From the NCBI GenBank assembly GCA_947176745.1, contig CAMWRV010000006.1:1-62630 (forward strand): a stretch of 62,630 nucleotides of DNA. Reading direction: 5' to 3'. The DNA is from an uncultured Muribaculaceae bacterium. GTDB lineage: Bacteria; Bacteroidota; Bacteroidia; Bacteroidales; Muribaculaceae. Position 1 is the stretch's first letter, and each line of letters opens with the position of its first letter. Positions 47,097-56,621 of this stretch are shown piece by piece. The translations under genes and the position numbers were made by a program. The notes under the pieces are model-generated. The model worked only from the letters and a program-made list of their open reading frames with translations, was not told where the DNA came from and made no database searches.

Positions 47097-47127
47097 CGGG
47101 AAGCAGTCAACACTGCTTCCCGATTTT
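47097..47127 (+). terminator. Terminator after tRNA-Leu(CAA)
   Basis: CGGGAAGCAG (47097-47106) pairs perfectly with CTGCTTCCCG (47113-47122) and is followed by ATTTT. Some read-through must reach the MATE gene unless that has its own promoter, which I did not find. Confidence 0.85.
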
Positions 47128-47151
47128 GCATTGCCATATCATACAAACAAA

Positions 47152-48564
47152 ATGACCAGGGAAATACAGGACAATACAGAGCGGCTCCGCGAGCTCGGAA
47201 CCGCCCCGATAGGCCGGCTGCTGCTCAAATACAGTCTTCCGGCAGTGATCGGCACTGTGGTCAGCGCCGTCTACAACATAATAGACTCGATAGTGATCGG
47301 ACACGCCATCGACGACCCGTATGTGGTGGCAGGAATGGCAGTGACGTTCCCGGTCATGAACCTCGTCACCGCGCTCGGCATGCTCGTCGGAGCCGGAGCC
47401 GCGACCCGCGTCTCGATCGTGATGGGTCAGAACGACAAGCGCGTCGCCGAGATTATTCTCGGCAACTGCGTGCAGCTCACCATCATCTTCGGAATCCTAT
47501 ATATCATCGGATTCTCTTTCTTTCTCGATCCGCTGCTTCGCGCCTTCGGCGCATCGGAGAACTCGCTGCCATACGCCCGCGAGTTTCTCATGTGGGTGCT
47601 TCCGGGCATGGTGCTTATGAACCTCACATTCTCCTACAACAACGTGATGCGGGCCTCGGGCTACCCGGCCAAGGCGATGTACACCAACATGATCGGAGCC
47701 GTGCTCAACGCCATTCTCGCCCCGATCTTCCTCTTCGGTTTCCACTGGGGGATACGCGGCGCGGCAATCGCCACCGACATATCGATGCTCGTCACCGCCA
47801 CATGGGTAATGAGCCACTTCTTCAACCGCAACAACACACTGCATTTCACACGCGGGGCATTCAGATTCAACTGGCCGATAATCCGGGGAGTGCTCTACAT
47901 CGGCATGGCGCCGTTTCTGATCAATGTGGCAGGTTCGGGCATCAACGCCATCATCAACAACACGCTGATCGGCTACGGAGGCGACAATGCAGTCGCGGCC
48001 GTTGTGGTGTTCAACCGCTATGTCACCATATTCGTCTTTATCATCATCGGCATTTGCCAGGGCATGCAGCCGATCATAGGCTACAACTATGGTTCGGGAC
48101 GATACAAGAGACTGTTCAGGACTTTCTGGCTCGCAGCCGCCACAGCAGTAACCATAACGACTGTCGGGACACTTTTCGGTGTCTTCAATCCGCGCACGAT
48201 AGCATCTATGTTCATGCAGGACGCCGAGCAGATCAGATGCGCTGTCAACTGTCTGCGCATCACCATGATCTCGTTCTGGATTGTCGGTTTCCAGATTGTG
48301 GCCACCAACTTCTTCCAGGCTCTCGGCATGGCCGGTAAGGCTGTTTTCCTCTCGCTGACACGCCAGATAATCTTCATGATACCCCTGCTGCTGACCCTTC
48401 CTCCGCTCATGGGACTCGACGGCGTATGGACCGCCTTCCCGATCAGCGACATGGCCGCATCGATCACCTCGGCGATACTTCTTTGGTATCAGATACGCCA
48501 CATCACCCGCGAAGCCGAAAGGAAACGCTCCGAAAACGAAAAAGAAATCGAGCACGACTACTGA
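47152..48564 (+). CDS. MATE-family efflux transporter
   Basis: A multidrug/Na+ or H+ antiporter of the MATE family in the inner membrane. The ATG at 47152 gives 470 residues with 12 hydrophobic segments in two similar halves. Family-like segments include RLLLKYSLPAVIGTVVSAVYN at the N-terminus and CQGMQPIIGYNYGSGRYKRL before the second half. Substrates are unknown. It lies alone behind tRNA-Leu(CAA) and ends in a terminator that overlaps its stop codon. Confidence 0.93.
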   Translation: MTREIQDNTERLRELGTAPIGRLLLKYSLPAVIGTVVSAVYNIIDSIVIGHAIDDPYVVAGMAVTFPVMNLVTALGMLVGAGAATRVSIVMGQNDKRVAEIILGNCVQLTIIFGILYIIGFSFFLDPLLRAFGASENSLPYAREFLMWVLPGMVLMNLTFSYNNVMRASGYPAKAMYTNMIGAVLNAILAPIFLFGFHWGIRGAAIATDISMLVTATWVMSHFFNRNNTLHFTRGAFRFNWPIIRGVLYIGMAPFLINVAGSGINAIINNTLIGYGGDNAVAAVVVFNRYVTIFVFIIIGICQGMQPIIGYNYGSGRYKRLFRTFWLAAATAVTITTVGTLFGVFNPRTIASMFMQDAEQIRCAVNCLRITMISFWIVGFQIVATNFFQALGMAGKAVFLSLTRQIIFMIPLLLTLPPLMGLDGVWTAFPISDMAASITSAILLWYQIRHITREAERKRSENEKEIEHDY

Positions 48565-48586
48565 TCGTGCCCGATTTCTTTTTATC
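48541..48586. terminator. Terminator overlapping the MATE stop codon
   Basis: AAAGAAATCG (48541-48550) pairs with CGATTTCTTT (48572-48581), and GCACGA (48552-48557) with TCGTGC (48565-48570), leaving a single mismatch. T-runs on both ends suit the converging MATE and mrp transcripts. Confidence 0.85.
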
Positions 48587-48601
48587 GTAGAATTGCAAGT
48601 G

Positions 48602-49732
48602 TCACTTGCTGACCTCGACCTTTTGCGTCGGAGCGGCATTGAGATTGCGTTCGGTCACAGCCTCGACCACATTGTCGGCGAGTGCGGCAAACGCCCTTGC
48701 CTCGACTCCGGCTCCTGCGGGATCTTTCTCAAGCTCCACGGCCACCGGCTCGCCGCCGTCGGCATGGCTCATGATATCCATCACAAGCGGAATGCGCGCA
48801 AGCAGACGCACGCCCTCTTTCTCGGCCATGCGCGCCGCTCCACCTTCACCGAAGATATAATACTTCTCGTCGGGGTGACGCGCCGGAGTGAACCAGGCCA
48901 TGTTCTCCACCACACCAAGTACCGGAACATTGACTTTCGGATCAGTGAACATCGCGATACCCTTTCGGGCGTCGGCGAGAGCCACCTCCTGCGGCGTGCT
49001 GACCACTACGACACCAGTTATCGGCAATGTCTGCACAAGTGTCAGGTGTATGTCGCTCGTTCCGGGGGGCATGTCGATGAGGAAATAATCGAGATCTCCC
49101 CACCAGGCGTCGGTGATAAGCTGGCGCAGCGCGTTGCTCGCCATGCCGCCGCGCCATAGCACAGGCTTCTCCTTGTCGACAAGAAAACCGATGGAAAGCA
49201 TTCTTACGCCGTAACGCTCAAGCGGCTCGATCAGGTCGCGGCCTTCGCGGCTGACCATATAGAGAGTCTCGTCTTCGACACCGAACATCTTCGGCATCGA
49301 CGGCCCGAATATGTCGGCGTCGAGAAGACCGACCTTATAGCCCTGCGCCGCGAGAGCCACCGCGAGATTGGCGGCGACAGTAGACTTGCCGACGCCACCC
49401 TTTCCGCTGGTCACACCGATGATGTTCTTCACGCCGGGAAGCACCTCCGGCTTCTTCTCGGGTTCGGTCTTCCGGTATTTCACTGCGATGTTGCCCTTGA
49501 TCTCCACTTCGGGAGATATGAAGGTATTGATTGCGGTCTCAGCCGCACGGACCACGCTGCGGATGAAAGGATCGGTCGGGCGGTCGAATATCAGCGAAAA
49601 GGAGACCTTGTCGCCGTCGATGCGTATGTCGTCCTCGACCATGTCGTTCTCAACAAGATTCTTGCCGTTGCCGGGATAACGCACATTGCGGAGTGCGTCA
49701 AGTATCAGATTGGGATATAATGTAACTGCCAT
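48602..49732 (-). CDS. mrp: Mrp/ApbC-type iron-sulfur cluster carrier ATPase
   Basis: A cytoplasmic P-loop ATPase that delivers Fe-S clusters. The 376-residue protein has an N-terminal MIP18-like domain (1-90) and a ParA/MinD-type NTPase with deviant Walker A GKGGVGKST (110-118) and a LLDADIFGPSMPKMFG segment. The CxxC pair that many Mrp proteins use to hold the cluster is not present: the corresponding stretch reads NMAWFTPARHPDEKYYIFG. I believe this is common in Bacteroidetes homologs. It follows trmB after 24 bp. Confidence 0.92.
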   Translation of the reverse strand: MAVTLYPNLILDALRNVRYPGNGKNLVENDMVEDDIRIDGDKVSFSLIFDRPTDPFIRSVVRAAETAINTFISPEVEIKGNIAVKYRKTEPEKKPEVLPGVKNIIGVTSGKGGVGKSTVAANLAVALAAQGYKVGLLDADIFGPSMPKMFGVEDETLYMVSREGRDLIEPLERYGVRMLSIGFLVDKEKPVLWRGGMASNALRQLITDAWWGDLDYFLIDMPPGTSDIHLTLVQTLPITGVVVVSTPQEVALADARKGIAMFTDPKVNVPVLGVVENMAWFTPARHPDEKYYIFGEGGAARMAEKEGVRLLARIPLVMDIMSHADGGEPVAVELEKDPAGAGVEARAFAALADNVVEAVTERNLNAAPTQKVEVSK

Positions 49733-49740
49733 TTTCAGAA

Positions 49741-49770
49741 CTTGTTTAGAGCTTGTTTAGAGCTTGTTTT
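49741..49770. repeat. 11-bp tandem repeat over the trmB stop codon
   Basis: CTTGTTTAGAG is repeated with a period of 11 bp, two exact copies plus a diverged third. On the coding strand each unit reads AACAAGCTCTA, so the trmB stop sits within the array. Slippage here would change only the last trmB residues and the spacing to mrp. Confidence 0.85.
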
Positions 49771-50521
49771 CTGACATTCCGGGGAAAGAGGGGCGCGGTA
49801 TGGCGCGGTAATCGTCGCGCTCTATGTCGTCGGCCTCCGGCTCGACGAGCTGACCTTCCGCAGGGAGGCGGAAGGAGATAAGCTTTATCCGTTTACCGCG
49901 TGATAGCCACTGCTGTTCGTAATATGTCTTGATCGATGTGACAGGATCGACAAGTCCCGACTCATAGAGGTCGTCGGTGCATGCAAGCGTCTCGAATCCG
50001 TTGAGTTCCACAAGGCGCCTCGTATATTCGAAAAGGAAGGGGGAATCGGTCTTGAGGTTCACAACACCACCGGGGCGCATCACCTTTCTGTAGAGATCAA
50101 GAAAACGTGTAGATGTGAGACGCTTGCGGACTTTCTGCATCTGCGGATCGGGGAAAGTGATCCAGATCTCGTCAACCTCGCCGGGAGCGAAGAAATGCGC
50201 GATATTCTCGATCTCGCAGCGGAGAAAAGCCGCGTTGGAGATTCCCTCGTCCTCGACCTGACGGGCACCGGTCCACATTCTCGCCCCTTTTATGTCGAGA
50301 CCTATGAAGTTTCGAGACGTATCGCTCTTGGCCAGACCGACCGTGTATTCTCCGCGTCCGCAGCCGAGTTCAAGCACTATCGGTGCCGCTGCGGCAAAAA
50401 CATCGCCGTTCCAACGTCCGGCGTGGGGGAAGCCGAGACGCAGCAGTTCCTCGCGCGGATACTGCAGCACGCAGCGGAACTTCTCCATGTCGGCAAATTT
50501 CTTCAGTTTGTTCTTTCCCAA
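49757..50521 (-). CDS. trmB: tRNA (guanine-N7-)-methyltransferase
   Basis: Methylates G46 in the tRNA variable loop using SAM. The core shows VLELGCGRGEYTVGLA (SAM site) and WITFPDPQMQKVRKRL. The family in Bacteroidales starts MGKNKLxKFADM; here the matching LGKNKLKKFADM begins at a TTG (50521), giving 254 residues. Other in-frame candidates are a GTG at 50551 and an ATG at 50488, which would cut off the conserved part. It lies between the GT2 gene and mrp on the same strand. Confidence 0.92.
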   Translation of the reverse strand: MGKNKLKKFADMEKFRCVLQYPREELLRLGFPHAGRWNGDVFAAAAPIVLELGCGRGEYTVGLAKSDTSRNFIGLDIKGARMWTGARQVEDEGISNAAFLRCEIENIAHFFAPGEVDEIWITFPDPQMQKVRKRLTSTRFLDLYRKVMRPGGVVNLKTDSPFLFEYTRRLVELNGFETLACTDDLYESGLVDPVTSIKTYYEQQWLSRGKRIKLISFRLPAEGQLVEPEADDIERDDYRAIPRPSFPGMSENKL

Positions 50522-50582
50522 AATATTATGTCTTATAATTCGTTCATACACAAGCGGTCACGCGAAAACACGACCGTATATA

Positions 50583-51788
50583 TCAGCTCCATTTCCAGAA
50601 CCTCGTGGGGCGCTGCCAGGTGAAGTTCTTTATCCGGCTACCATGATGGTCAAGACGGAATATCAGGTCTCCGAGAGGTTTCCAGAACCAGAACGGCGCC
50701 ACGCCCCACCAGAGCCTTACAGCCTGCATGCGCGGAGCGAGACGGCGGTAATGGCATATCTCCATTCCCCAGAACCACAGCAGACCGGCCGAGGCCGCCG
50801 CCAGAGGCACAAGAGACGGAAGACCGGTCAGAGCGGCGGCTGCGGCACAGCCCGGCACAACCCACTGCAGCCACTTCATCACCGTTGCCCTTATGAAGGG
50901 GGCGCGGACAAGCCATCGTGAGGTGAAAAGATACCTCGCCTTGCGGATGCTCCACACCCGGTTGGCAGATTCTCCCCAGCGGGTAATGAGAATGCTGTCC
51001 TCGCCGAGCACGACACGCGCATTTTCTCCATCGGCTATCTCGCTTATGAAAAGGTCGTCGTCGCCATAATGGAGATTGATTGTCGACGCATAGCCCTTAT
51101 GCTTGAAAAAGACGCTTTTGCGGAACGCCAGATTATAGCCGTCACCGCGGTATGGACGACCGGATGCCGCATAACCGATCCACAACGCGTTGGAAAGGAC
51201 CGAATCAAACTGACGATACCATCTGAACGGCCCGGTCAGCTCACTGAAGTCCATGCATGAAAGCCCCATCGAGACATCTATGCTTTCTCCTGCATCGCCG
51301 CAGAAAGGAGCCATGATCGAACTCAGCCATCTTTCCGATGGAATCACGATATTGGCCACTGTAGTGACTATCACCTCTCCTTTGGCCGCTTTGACGCCTA
51401 TTGTTGTGGCCAGTTTGCGGCGGCTGAGGTTGTGAGAGCCGGGCTGCACAAACGTGACATATACATCGGGCCACATTCCGGCAAGCTCCTCCGAAATGAA
51501 ATGAGCCTGCGCCACTGAGGCGTCGCAGACCACGATCACTTCGAAATCGGCATAATCCTGCCGCTTTATCTCGCGGACCGCCGACATGACCAGTTCCTCC
51601 TCACCACCACGGGCGTAGACAATGACCGAGGCCTTCGGGCATCTGTCATCCGGGCCAGGAAGGGGGGGATTATCAAACCGAGCCGCCCGCATATACGGAC
51701 GCATGCCGTAGAAGCGCGCGACAGCCGCCGCGATGAATACTGCCGCGACAAGCACATATGATACCGCAGGTACAGACAATGAAAACAT
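50583..51788 (-). CDS. Membrane glycosyltransferase family 2
   Basis: The 401-residue protein has one N-terminal membrane helix (about 5-27), a GT-A domain (about 50-290: ASVIVYARGGEEELVMSAVR, EVIVVCDAS, YGDDDLFISE) and C-terminal membrane helices (about 310-350). The DDD acidic triplet would bind the sugar-nucleotide metal. Processive polysaccharide synthesis or lipid-linked transfer is possible, but the product is unknown. It heads the GT2-trmB-mrp operon with a promoter at 51888-51918. Confidence 0.85.
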   Translation of the reverse strand: MFSLSVPAVSYVLVAAVFIAAAVARFYGMRPYMRAARFDNPPLPGPDDRCPKASVIVYARGGEEELVMSAVREIKRQDYADFEVIVVCDASVAQAHFISEELAGMWPDVYVTFVQPGSHNLSRRKLATTIGVKAAKGEVIVTTVANIVIPSERWLSSIMAPFCGDAGESIDVSMGLSCMDFSELTGPFRWYRQFDSVLSNALWIGYAASGRPYRGDGYNLAFRKSVFFKHKGYASTINLHYGDDDLFISEIADGENARVVLGEDSILITRWGESANRVWSIRKARYLFTSRWLVRAPFIRATVMKWLQWVVPGCAAAAALTGLPSLVPLAAASAGLLWFWGMEICHYRRLAPRMQAVRLWWGVAPFWFWKPLGDLIFRLDHHGSRIKNFTWQRPTRFWKWS

Positions 51789-51887
51789 ATTCTGAAGTTA
51801 GTTGCAGATGGCGCACCGGCTGAATCATGTGATACTGAACGGAGCCGTCTGTATTCAGACACCGCGCCGTAGAGCCGGAGGCAAACG

Positions 51888-51918
51888 CAAATTTACTACT
51901 TTTTAATTATATAATAAA
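51888..51918 (-). promoter_or_regulatory. Promoter of the GT2-trmB-mrp operon
   Basis: The minus strand reads TTTA (51918-51915), a 19-nt spacer and TAAATTTG (51895-51888). One mismatch in the -33 box. The leader would be about 95 nt. Confidence 0.65.
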
Positions 51919-52323
51919 ATTTACCACAGATATAAATATCTTTTTGGCGATTTTAACGTTTTAACTACACATCAGATACCACACATGAACTATACACCGA
52001 TAGCCCGGCTTCCTTTCCTCATCCACGCACGCCGTTCCGACAGATGGAGCGGCGATTCTCCCGCAATTCAGAAAAGAGTGCTTGAGAGACTACTTCACAG
52101 AGGCGCCGGCACCGAGGTCGGACGGCGGTACGGTTTTGCCGACATTCTTCACAACAGCGATCTCTACAAAGAGTTCAGCGACAGAGTGCCGGTCTTCGAA
52201 TATGAGGAGATCAGAGAGGATGTGATGCGCATGACCGAGGGTGAACCCGATGTGCTATGGCCCGGCGTGTGCCGCAACTATGCCCAGTCATCGGGAACGT
52301 CGGGAGGCCGGTCGAAATACATC

Positions 52324-52571
52324 CCGGTCACAACCGACAGTCTTCACCGCTGCCACTACAAGGGCGCTTCCGACTGTGTGGCCCATTACCTCCGCGCCAA
52401 CCCGCGCTCCCGCATCTTCTCGGGCAAAGCCCTTGTGCTCGGAGGCTCGTTCGCCAGCGAGCTTAAGCCATCGGATCCGCGCGTTCGCGTCGGCGACCTC
52501 AGCGCCACACTCATCAACCGCATCAATCCGCTTGCCAACAGATTCCGCGTGCCCGACATGCAGACCGCACT
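52324..52571 (+). repeat. 248-bp tandem duplication, first unit
   Basis: Identical to the adjoining unit at 52572-52819; I found no mismatch on reading both. The complete identity indicates either a very recent event or an assembly error. Confidence 0.95.
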
Positions 52572-52819
52572 CCGGTCACAACCGACAGTCTTCACCGCTG
52601 CCACTACAAGGGCGCTTCCGACTGTGTGGCCCATTACCTCCGCGCCAACCCGCGCTCCCGCATCTTCTCGGGCAAAGCCCTTGTGCTCGGAGGCTCGTTC
52701 GCCAGCGAGCTTAAGCCATCGGATCCGCGCGTTCGCGTCGGCGACCTCAGCGCCACACTCATCAACCGCATCAATCCGCTTGCCAACAGATTCCGCGTGC
52801 CCGACATGCAGACCGCACT
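52572..52819 (+). repeat. 248-bp tandem duplication, second unit
   Basis: Second unit, joined directly to the first with no spacer; the flanks are CCGGTCACAACC at the left and ATGCAGACCGCACTC at the right of each unit. Homologous recombination between the units could restore the gene. Confidence 0.95.
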
Positions 52820-53809
52820 CCTCCCCGACTGGCAGGAGAAACTGCCCGCCCTCGTCAAAGCCTCGATGAACGCCGACATAACCAATATATCGGGGGTTCC
52901 GTCGTGGTTTCTGACCGTCATCAAGGAGGTGATGCATGCCCGGGGAGTAAGCCGCATAAGCGACGCGTGGCCGAATCTTGAGGTCTTTTTCCACGGCGGC
53001 ATATCGTTCGAACCGTACCGGGCCATATACACGTCGCTGACCGACCAGGCCAAGATGCACTTTGTCGAGACCTACAACGCCTCCGAGGGCTTCTTCGCCG
53101 TCCAGAACGATCTCGCGGATCCGGCGATGCTGCTCCTTATCGACAACGACATCTTCTATGAATTCATCGACATCAGCGATCCGTCGCAGACCATACTTCC
53201 CCTCCATGAGGTAAGGGCAGGGCACGTATACGAACTTCTCATAACCTCAAGCAACGGACTCTGGCGCTATCGTCTCGGCGACACCGTGCGGGTCGAGTCG
53301 ACATCTCCGGTCAAGATCCGGGTGGCAGGACGCACCAAGACATTCATCAACGCATTCGGAGAGGAACTGATGGAAGAGAATGCCGAGCGTGCCATAGCGG
53401 CGGCATGTCTTGAAAACGGATGCGCCATCCGCAACTACACCGCCTCGCCTGTGTTCGCCACAGGCGACTCGAAAGGGCGTCACCAGTGGCTCGTCGAATG
53501 GCTGCACGCACCGTCTGACACCGGGGCCTTCGCCGAATCGCTCGACCGTGAGCTTCGCCGACTCAACTCGGACTACGACGCGAAGCGGTCGCACACGATA
53601 TTTCTCGACCCGCCGGAAATCATATCTCTGCCTGCCGGCACGTTCGACCAGTGGCTCAGAAGCGTGGGCACGGGGAAACTCGGCGGCCAGCGCAAGATTC
53701 CGAGACTCAGCAACACCCGCGACATATCTGACGCGATTCTCGCCATGACAGGCAAATGACTCCGCAACTCAAAAACTGAAGAAACAGAAACCAAACAACA
53801 TACGGCAAC

Positions 53810-55114
53810 ATGAATATAGCAGTAGCCGGCACCGGATATGTCGGACTAAGCATCTCGGTGCTCCTCGCCCAGCACAACAGGGTGACCGCAGTCGACGTCA
53901 TCCCGCAGAAAGTCGAGATGATCAACCGCCGCGTATCACCTATCCAGGATGAGTATATAGAGAAATATCTGGCCGGGCGCGACCTCGACCTGACAGCCAC
54001 GCTCGACGCCGCAAAAGCCTATGCCGAAGCGGATTTCATAGTTGTGGCCACTCCTACCAACTATGACTCGGAGAAGAACTTCTTCGACACCTCGCATGTC
54101 GAGGAAGTGATCGACATGGTTCTCGACGTCAACCCCGACGCTGTGATAGTGGTCAAGTCGACGATTCCGGTCGGATATTGCCGCAGTCTCTACATGAGAT
54201 ATGCCGCACGCGGCGTGCGCCGTCTCAACCTGCTTTTCTCGCCCGAATTCCTCCGCGAGAGCAAAGCGCTCTACGACAATCTCTACCCTTCGCGAATCAT
54301 CGTCGGAATTCCCAAGCATATCGACGGCGACGACCACTCGGCAGAAAACGAAGCAATCGCAAAGACAGCCGACATCGCTTTCCTGCGGCAGAAAGCCGAG
54401 GAATTCGCCGCTCTTCTCCGGCAGGGAGCTATAAAAACCGATATACCGACCCTGTTCATGGGACTGAAAGAGGCCGAGGCCGTGAAACTTTTCGCCAACA
54501 CATATCTTGCGCTCCGCGTAAGCTACTTCAACGAGCTCGACACTTACGCCGAGGTAAAAGGTCTCGACTCAAGGGCCATTATCGAGGGCATTGGCCTCGA
54601 TCCGCGCATCGGCACCCACTACAACAACCCGTCGTTCGGATATGGCGGTTACTGCCTGCCCAAAGACACAAAGCAGCTTCTGGCAAACTACGCCGACGTG
54701 CCGCAGAACATGATGACGGCTATCGTCGAGAGCAACCGCACGCGCAAGGACTTTGTGGCCGACCAGATACTGAAGGCCGCCGGATGGTATGGCTATTCGC
54801 ACCGCAACAGCTTCAGCGGCGACGAGAAACCCTGCACTGTCGGAGTCTTCCGACTCACCATGAAGTCTAACAGCGACAACTTCCGTCAGTCGTCGATCCA
54901 GGGTGTCATGAAGCGTATCAAGGCGAAAGGGGTCAACGTGATAATCTACGAGCCCACCCTCGAAGACGGCTCGACATTCTTCGGCAGCCGTGTTGTCAAC
55001 GACCTGCGCCGCTTCAAGGAGGAATCGGCAGCCATAATCGCCAACCGCTTCGACCCCGACCTCGATGACGTGGCCGGAAAGGTCTACACACGCGATCTTT
55101 TCCGTCGCGACTGA
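53810..55114 (+). CDS. ugd: UDP-glucose/nucleotide-sugar dehydrogenase
   Basis: Oxidises UDP-glucose (or a related sugar nucleotide) to the uronate for capsule and surface glycans. The 434-residue protein has the NAD site [11 protein letters not shown] (5-15), STIPVGYC and SPEFLRES, and the catalytic cysteine C282 in [12 protein letters not shown]. Length and motifs agree with the family; the substrate is not proven. It follows the broken GH3 gene after 50 bp and ends in a strong terminator. Confidence 0.94.
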   Translation: MNIAVAGTGYVGLSISVLLAQHNRVTAVDVIPQKVEMINRRVSPIQDEYIEKYLAGRDLDLTATLDAAKAYAEADFIVVATPTNYDSEKNFFDTSHVEEVIDMVLDVNPDAVIVVKSTIPVGYCRSLYMRYAARGVRRLNLLFSPEFLRESKALYDNLYPSRIIVGIPKHIDGDDHSAENEAIAKTADIAFLRQKAEEFAALLRQGAIKTDIPTLFMGLKEAEAVKLFANTYLALRVSYFNELDTYAEVKGLDSRAIIEGIGLDPRIGTHYNNPSFGYGGYCLPKDTKQLLANYADVPQNMMTAIVESNRTRKDFVADQILKAAGWYGYSHRNSFSGDEKPCTVGVFRLTMKSNSDNFRQSSIQGVMKRIKAKGVNVIIYEPTLEDGSTFFGSRVVNDLRRFKEESAAIIANRFDPDLDDVAGKVYTRDLFRRD

Positions 55115-55144
55115 CCGGGCAAAACTCACCGTTCCCTCATAATC

Positions 55145-55182
55145 AGAGCGGAGACAACCGGAAGTTCCGGCGTCTCCGCTCT
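55145..55182. terminator. ugd: Bidirectional terminator after ugd
   Basis: AGAGCGGAGAC (55145-55155) pairs perfectly with GTCTCCGCTCT (55172-55182), and inside it CCGGAA pairs with TTCCGG, making an unusually long continuous hairpin. It lies between the converging ugd and LRR genes. Confidence 0.8.
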
Positions 55183-55249
55183 GTCATATTATTCAATCTG
55201 TTGAATCCGCGTTGCCGACACCATTCGGCCGGCATCCGGAGAATTGTCA

Positions 55250-56617
55250 TCAGCGCAGCTTGACCACTTTCTCGCGGCCTGCGCTTACGGCCTTGACAAC
55301 TATCACCCCGGAGCCATCGGGCAGTAAGGCCTCACCCTCGGTCGCTGCAGGTCTTGATTCGTGAAGCACCGTACCGTCGAGAGCGAACACGCCGAGATAA
55401 TCGATCGGCGAACCGGCCGACACGCTTACCGTGACGCCGTCACGGACGATGGTCATGGCATAGCCGCCTAAGTCTGTATTGTCAACGACTCCAGTGTCAA
55501 GATTGAGGATATTGAAGAGACCCCACACAGGATGCTCCTTCCACTCGTTGTTGGTATCTTTCTCCACATTGAGAATTATGTCATAGCGTCCATCCGCATT
55601 CTCAAGACCCGAGAAAGCAAGCGGATCCACTTCGGGGATATTCTTGCCAAGGGCTCTCACATCTACCTGTTCGAGCGACAGAAGGTTACGGAACGCATGC
55701 GCCTTGATCTCGCGCACGCCCGATGACAACGCCACGTAACCGATGTCGGTGTTGTTGGCGAAAGCCGCCTCTCCGATCACTTCAGACGATATCGGCTCTT
55801 TCTGCCGTCCCGACGAATATGCCAGTGCGAGATCAGGCATGTTTCCCTGCCAGTGCGGAATCATTCCGACCGCACCGTCATTGTAGAACACGCCGGTGCC
55901 TACTTCCAGATCGTGCGACAGATCGATATTGATCTCACTGAGAGCAGACATGTCAGCAAAGCAGAAATCGCCGAGACGCTCGGCTCTCATCAGATCAAGC
56001 CGTTCCACCGCCGTGCCGCGATAGGCGTACGCACCTACAGAAACCACATCTTCCGACGGACTCTGCGAATACGACACACAGCCCTCGAACATAGACTCGG
56101 GGACAACGGTCATTTCCAACGGCATCTCGACCGTGGTCAGAGCCACGCAATCCTTGAACACGCCGGAGCCTAATTCAGGCATAGAAAGAAAGCGTATGGC
56201 TGTAAGCTGCGGACACGATGCAAATGCATAGTCACCCACATGCGTTACACTTTCCGGAAGAGTGACAACCCTGAGATTGCTTCCTGCAAACGCAGACTCA
56301 CCTATCGCCGTCACACCCTCCGGAAATCTGAACACCGAGACCTTCGAGCCGGTGAGCATATGCTGAGGAATCGCGCCTGTCACGATTGTGAGACCTGACA
56401 TGTCGAGAGTCGTTACCGTGTGCGACATCCGGCTGACAAGCGCAAGATCCTCCTCGCCGGCGGTTCCTTTGAGTACAAGAGACTTGTCTTGCGTGTTGAC
56501 AAGCGCGGGCAGCTCGGAGACGAGCGATCCCGGGGTCACGGCGATCTCAAGCGCGTGCGACGCCGACGCCATCGCGGCCATACAGCCGATAATCAATATA
56601 TATCTTCTCATTTTCAT
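55250..56617 (-). CDS. Secreted BspA-like leucine-rich-repeat protein
   Basis: The 455-residue protein has a signal peptide (about 1-23), a run of LRR_5 (BspA-like) repeats (about 60-345; for example GVTAIGESAFAGSNLRVVTL and SVTHVGDYAFASCPQLTAIR) and a C-terminal sorting-like domain (about 380-455) ending VVKAVSAGREKVVKLR. Such proteins usually bind host or bacterial surfaces. It is the last gene of a minus-strand group with the rdgB fusion and the flippase. Element B fills the whole space between it and the fusion gene. Confidence 0.87.
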   Translation of the reverse strand: MKMRRYILIIGCMAAMASASHALEIAVTPGSLVSELPALVNTQDKSLVLKGTAGEEDLALVSRMSHTVTTLDMSGLTIVTGAIPQHMLTGSKVSVFRFPEGVTAIGESAFAGSNLRVVTLPESVTHVGDYAFASCPQLTAIRFLSMPELGSGVFKDCVALTTVEMPLEMTVVPESMFEGCVSYSQSPSEDVVSVGAYAYRGTAVERLDLMRAERLGDFCFADMSALSEINIDLSHDLEVGTGVFYNDGAVGMIPHWQGNMPDLALAYSSGRQKEPISSEVIGEAAFANNTDIGYVALSSGVREIKAHAFRNLLSLEQVDVRALGKNIPEVDPLAFSGLENADGRYDIILNVEKDTNNEWKEHPVWGLFNILNLDTGVVDNTDLGGYAMTIVRDGVTVSVSAGSPIDYLGVFALDGTVLHESRPAATEGEALLPDGSGVIVVKAVSAGREKVVKLR

Positions 56618-56621
56618 GTTT

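Larger units (their letters stand above)
51985..53759 (+). pseudogene. GH3 auxin-responsive-promoter family protein, frameshifted by a tandem duplication
   Basis: Members of the GH3 family are acyl-adenylating enzymes; bacterial members have no settled role. The gene begins at 51985 and its proper reading frame ends at 53759, but positions 52324-52571 are repeated exactly as 52572-52819. Because 248 is not a multiple of three, the first frame goes astray in the second copy and stops at 52869. Removing one copy restores a continuous 508-residue protein, the normal length, with NYAQSSGTSGGRSKYIPVT, FFHGGISFEPYRAIY and LWRYRLGDTVRV. Two shorter products (51985-52869 and 52626-53759) could be made now. 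Confidence 0.9.

Noticed and set aside
47052..48338. 428-codon plus-strand frame overlapping tRNA-Leu(CAA) and the MATE gene
   Set aside because: It starts inside the tRNA and runs in a different frame through the MATE gene; the sequence is Arg/His-rich and low in hydrophobic residues, typical of a shadow frame.
47497..48639. 380-codon minus-strand frame opposite the MATE transporter
   Set aside because: Antisense shadow of the MATE gene, which has 12 membrane segments and a proper start.
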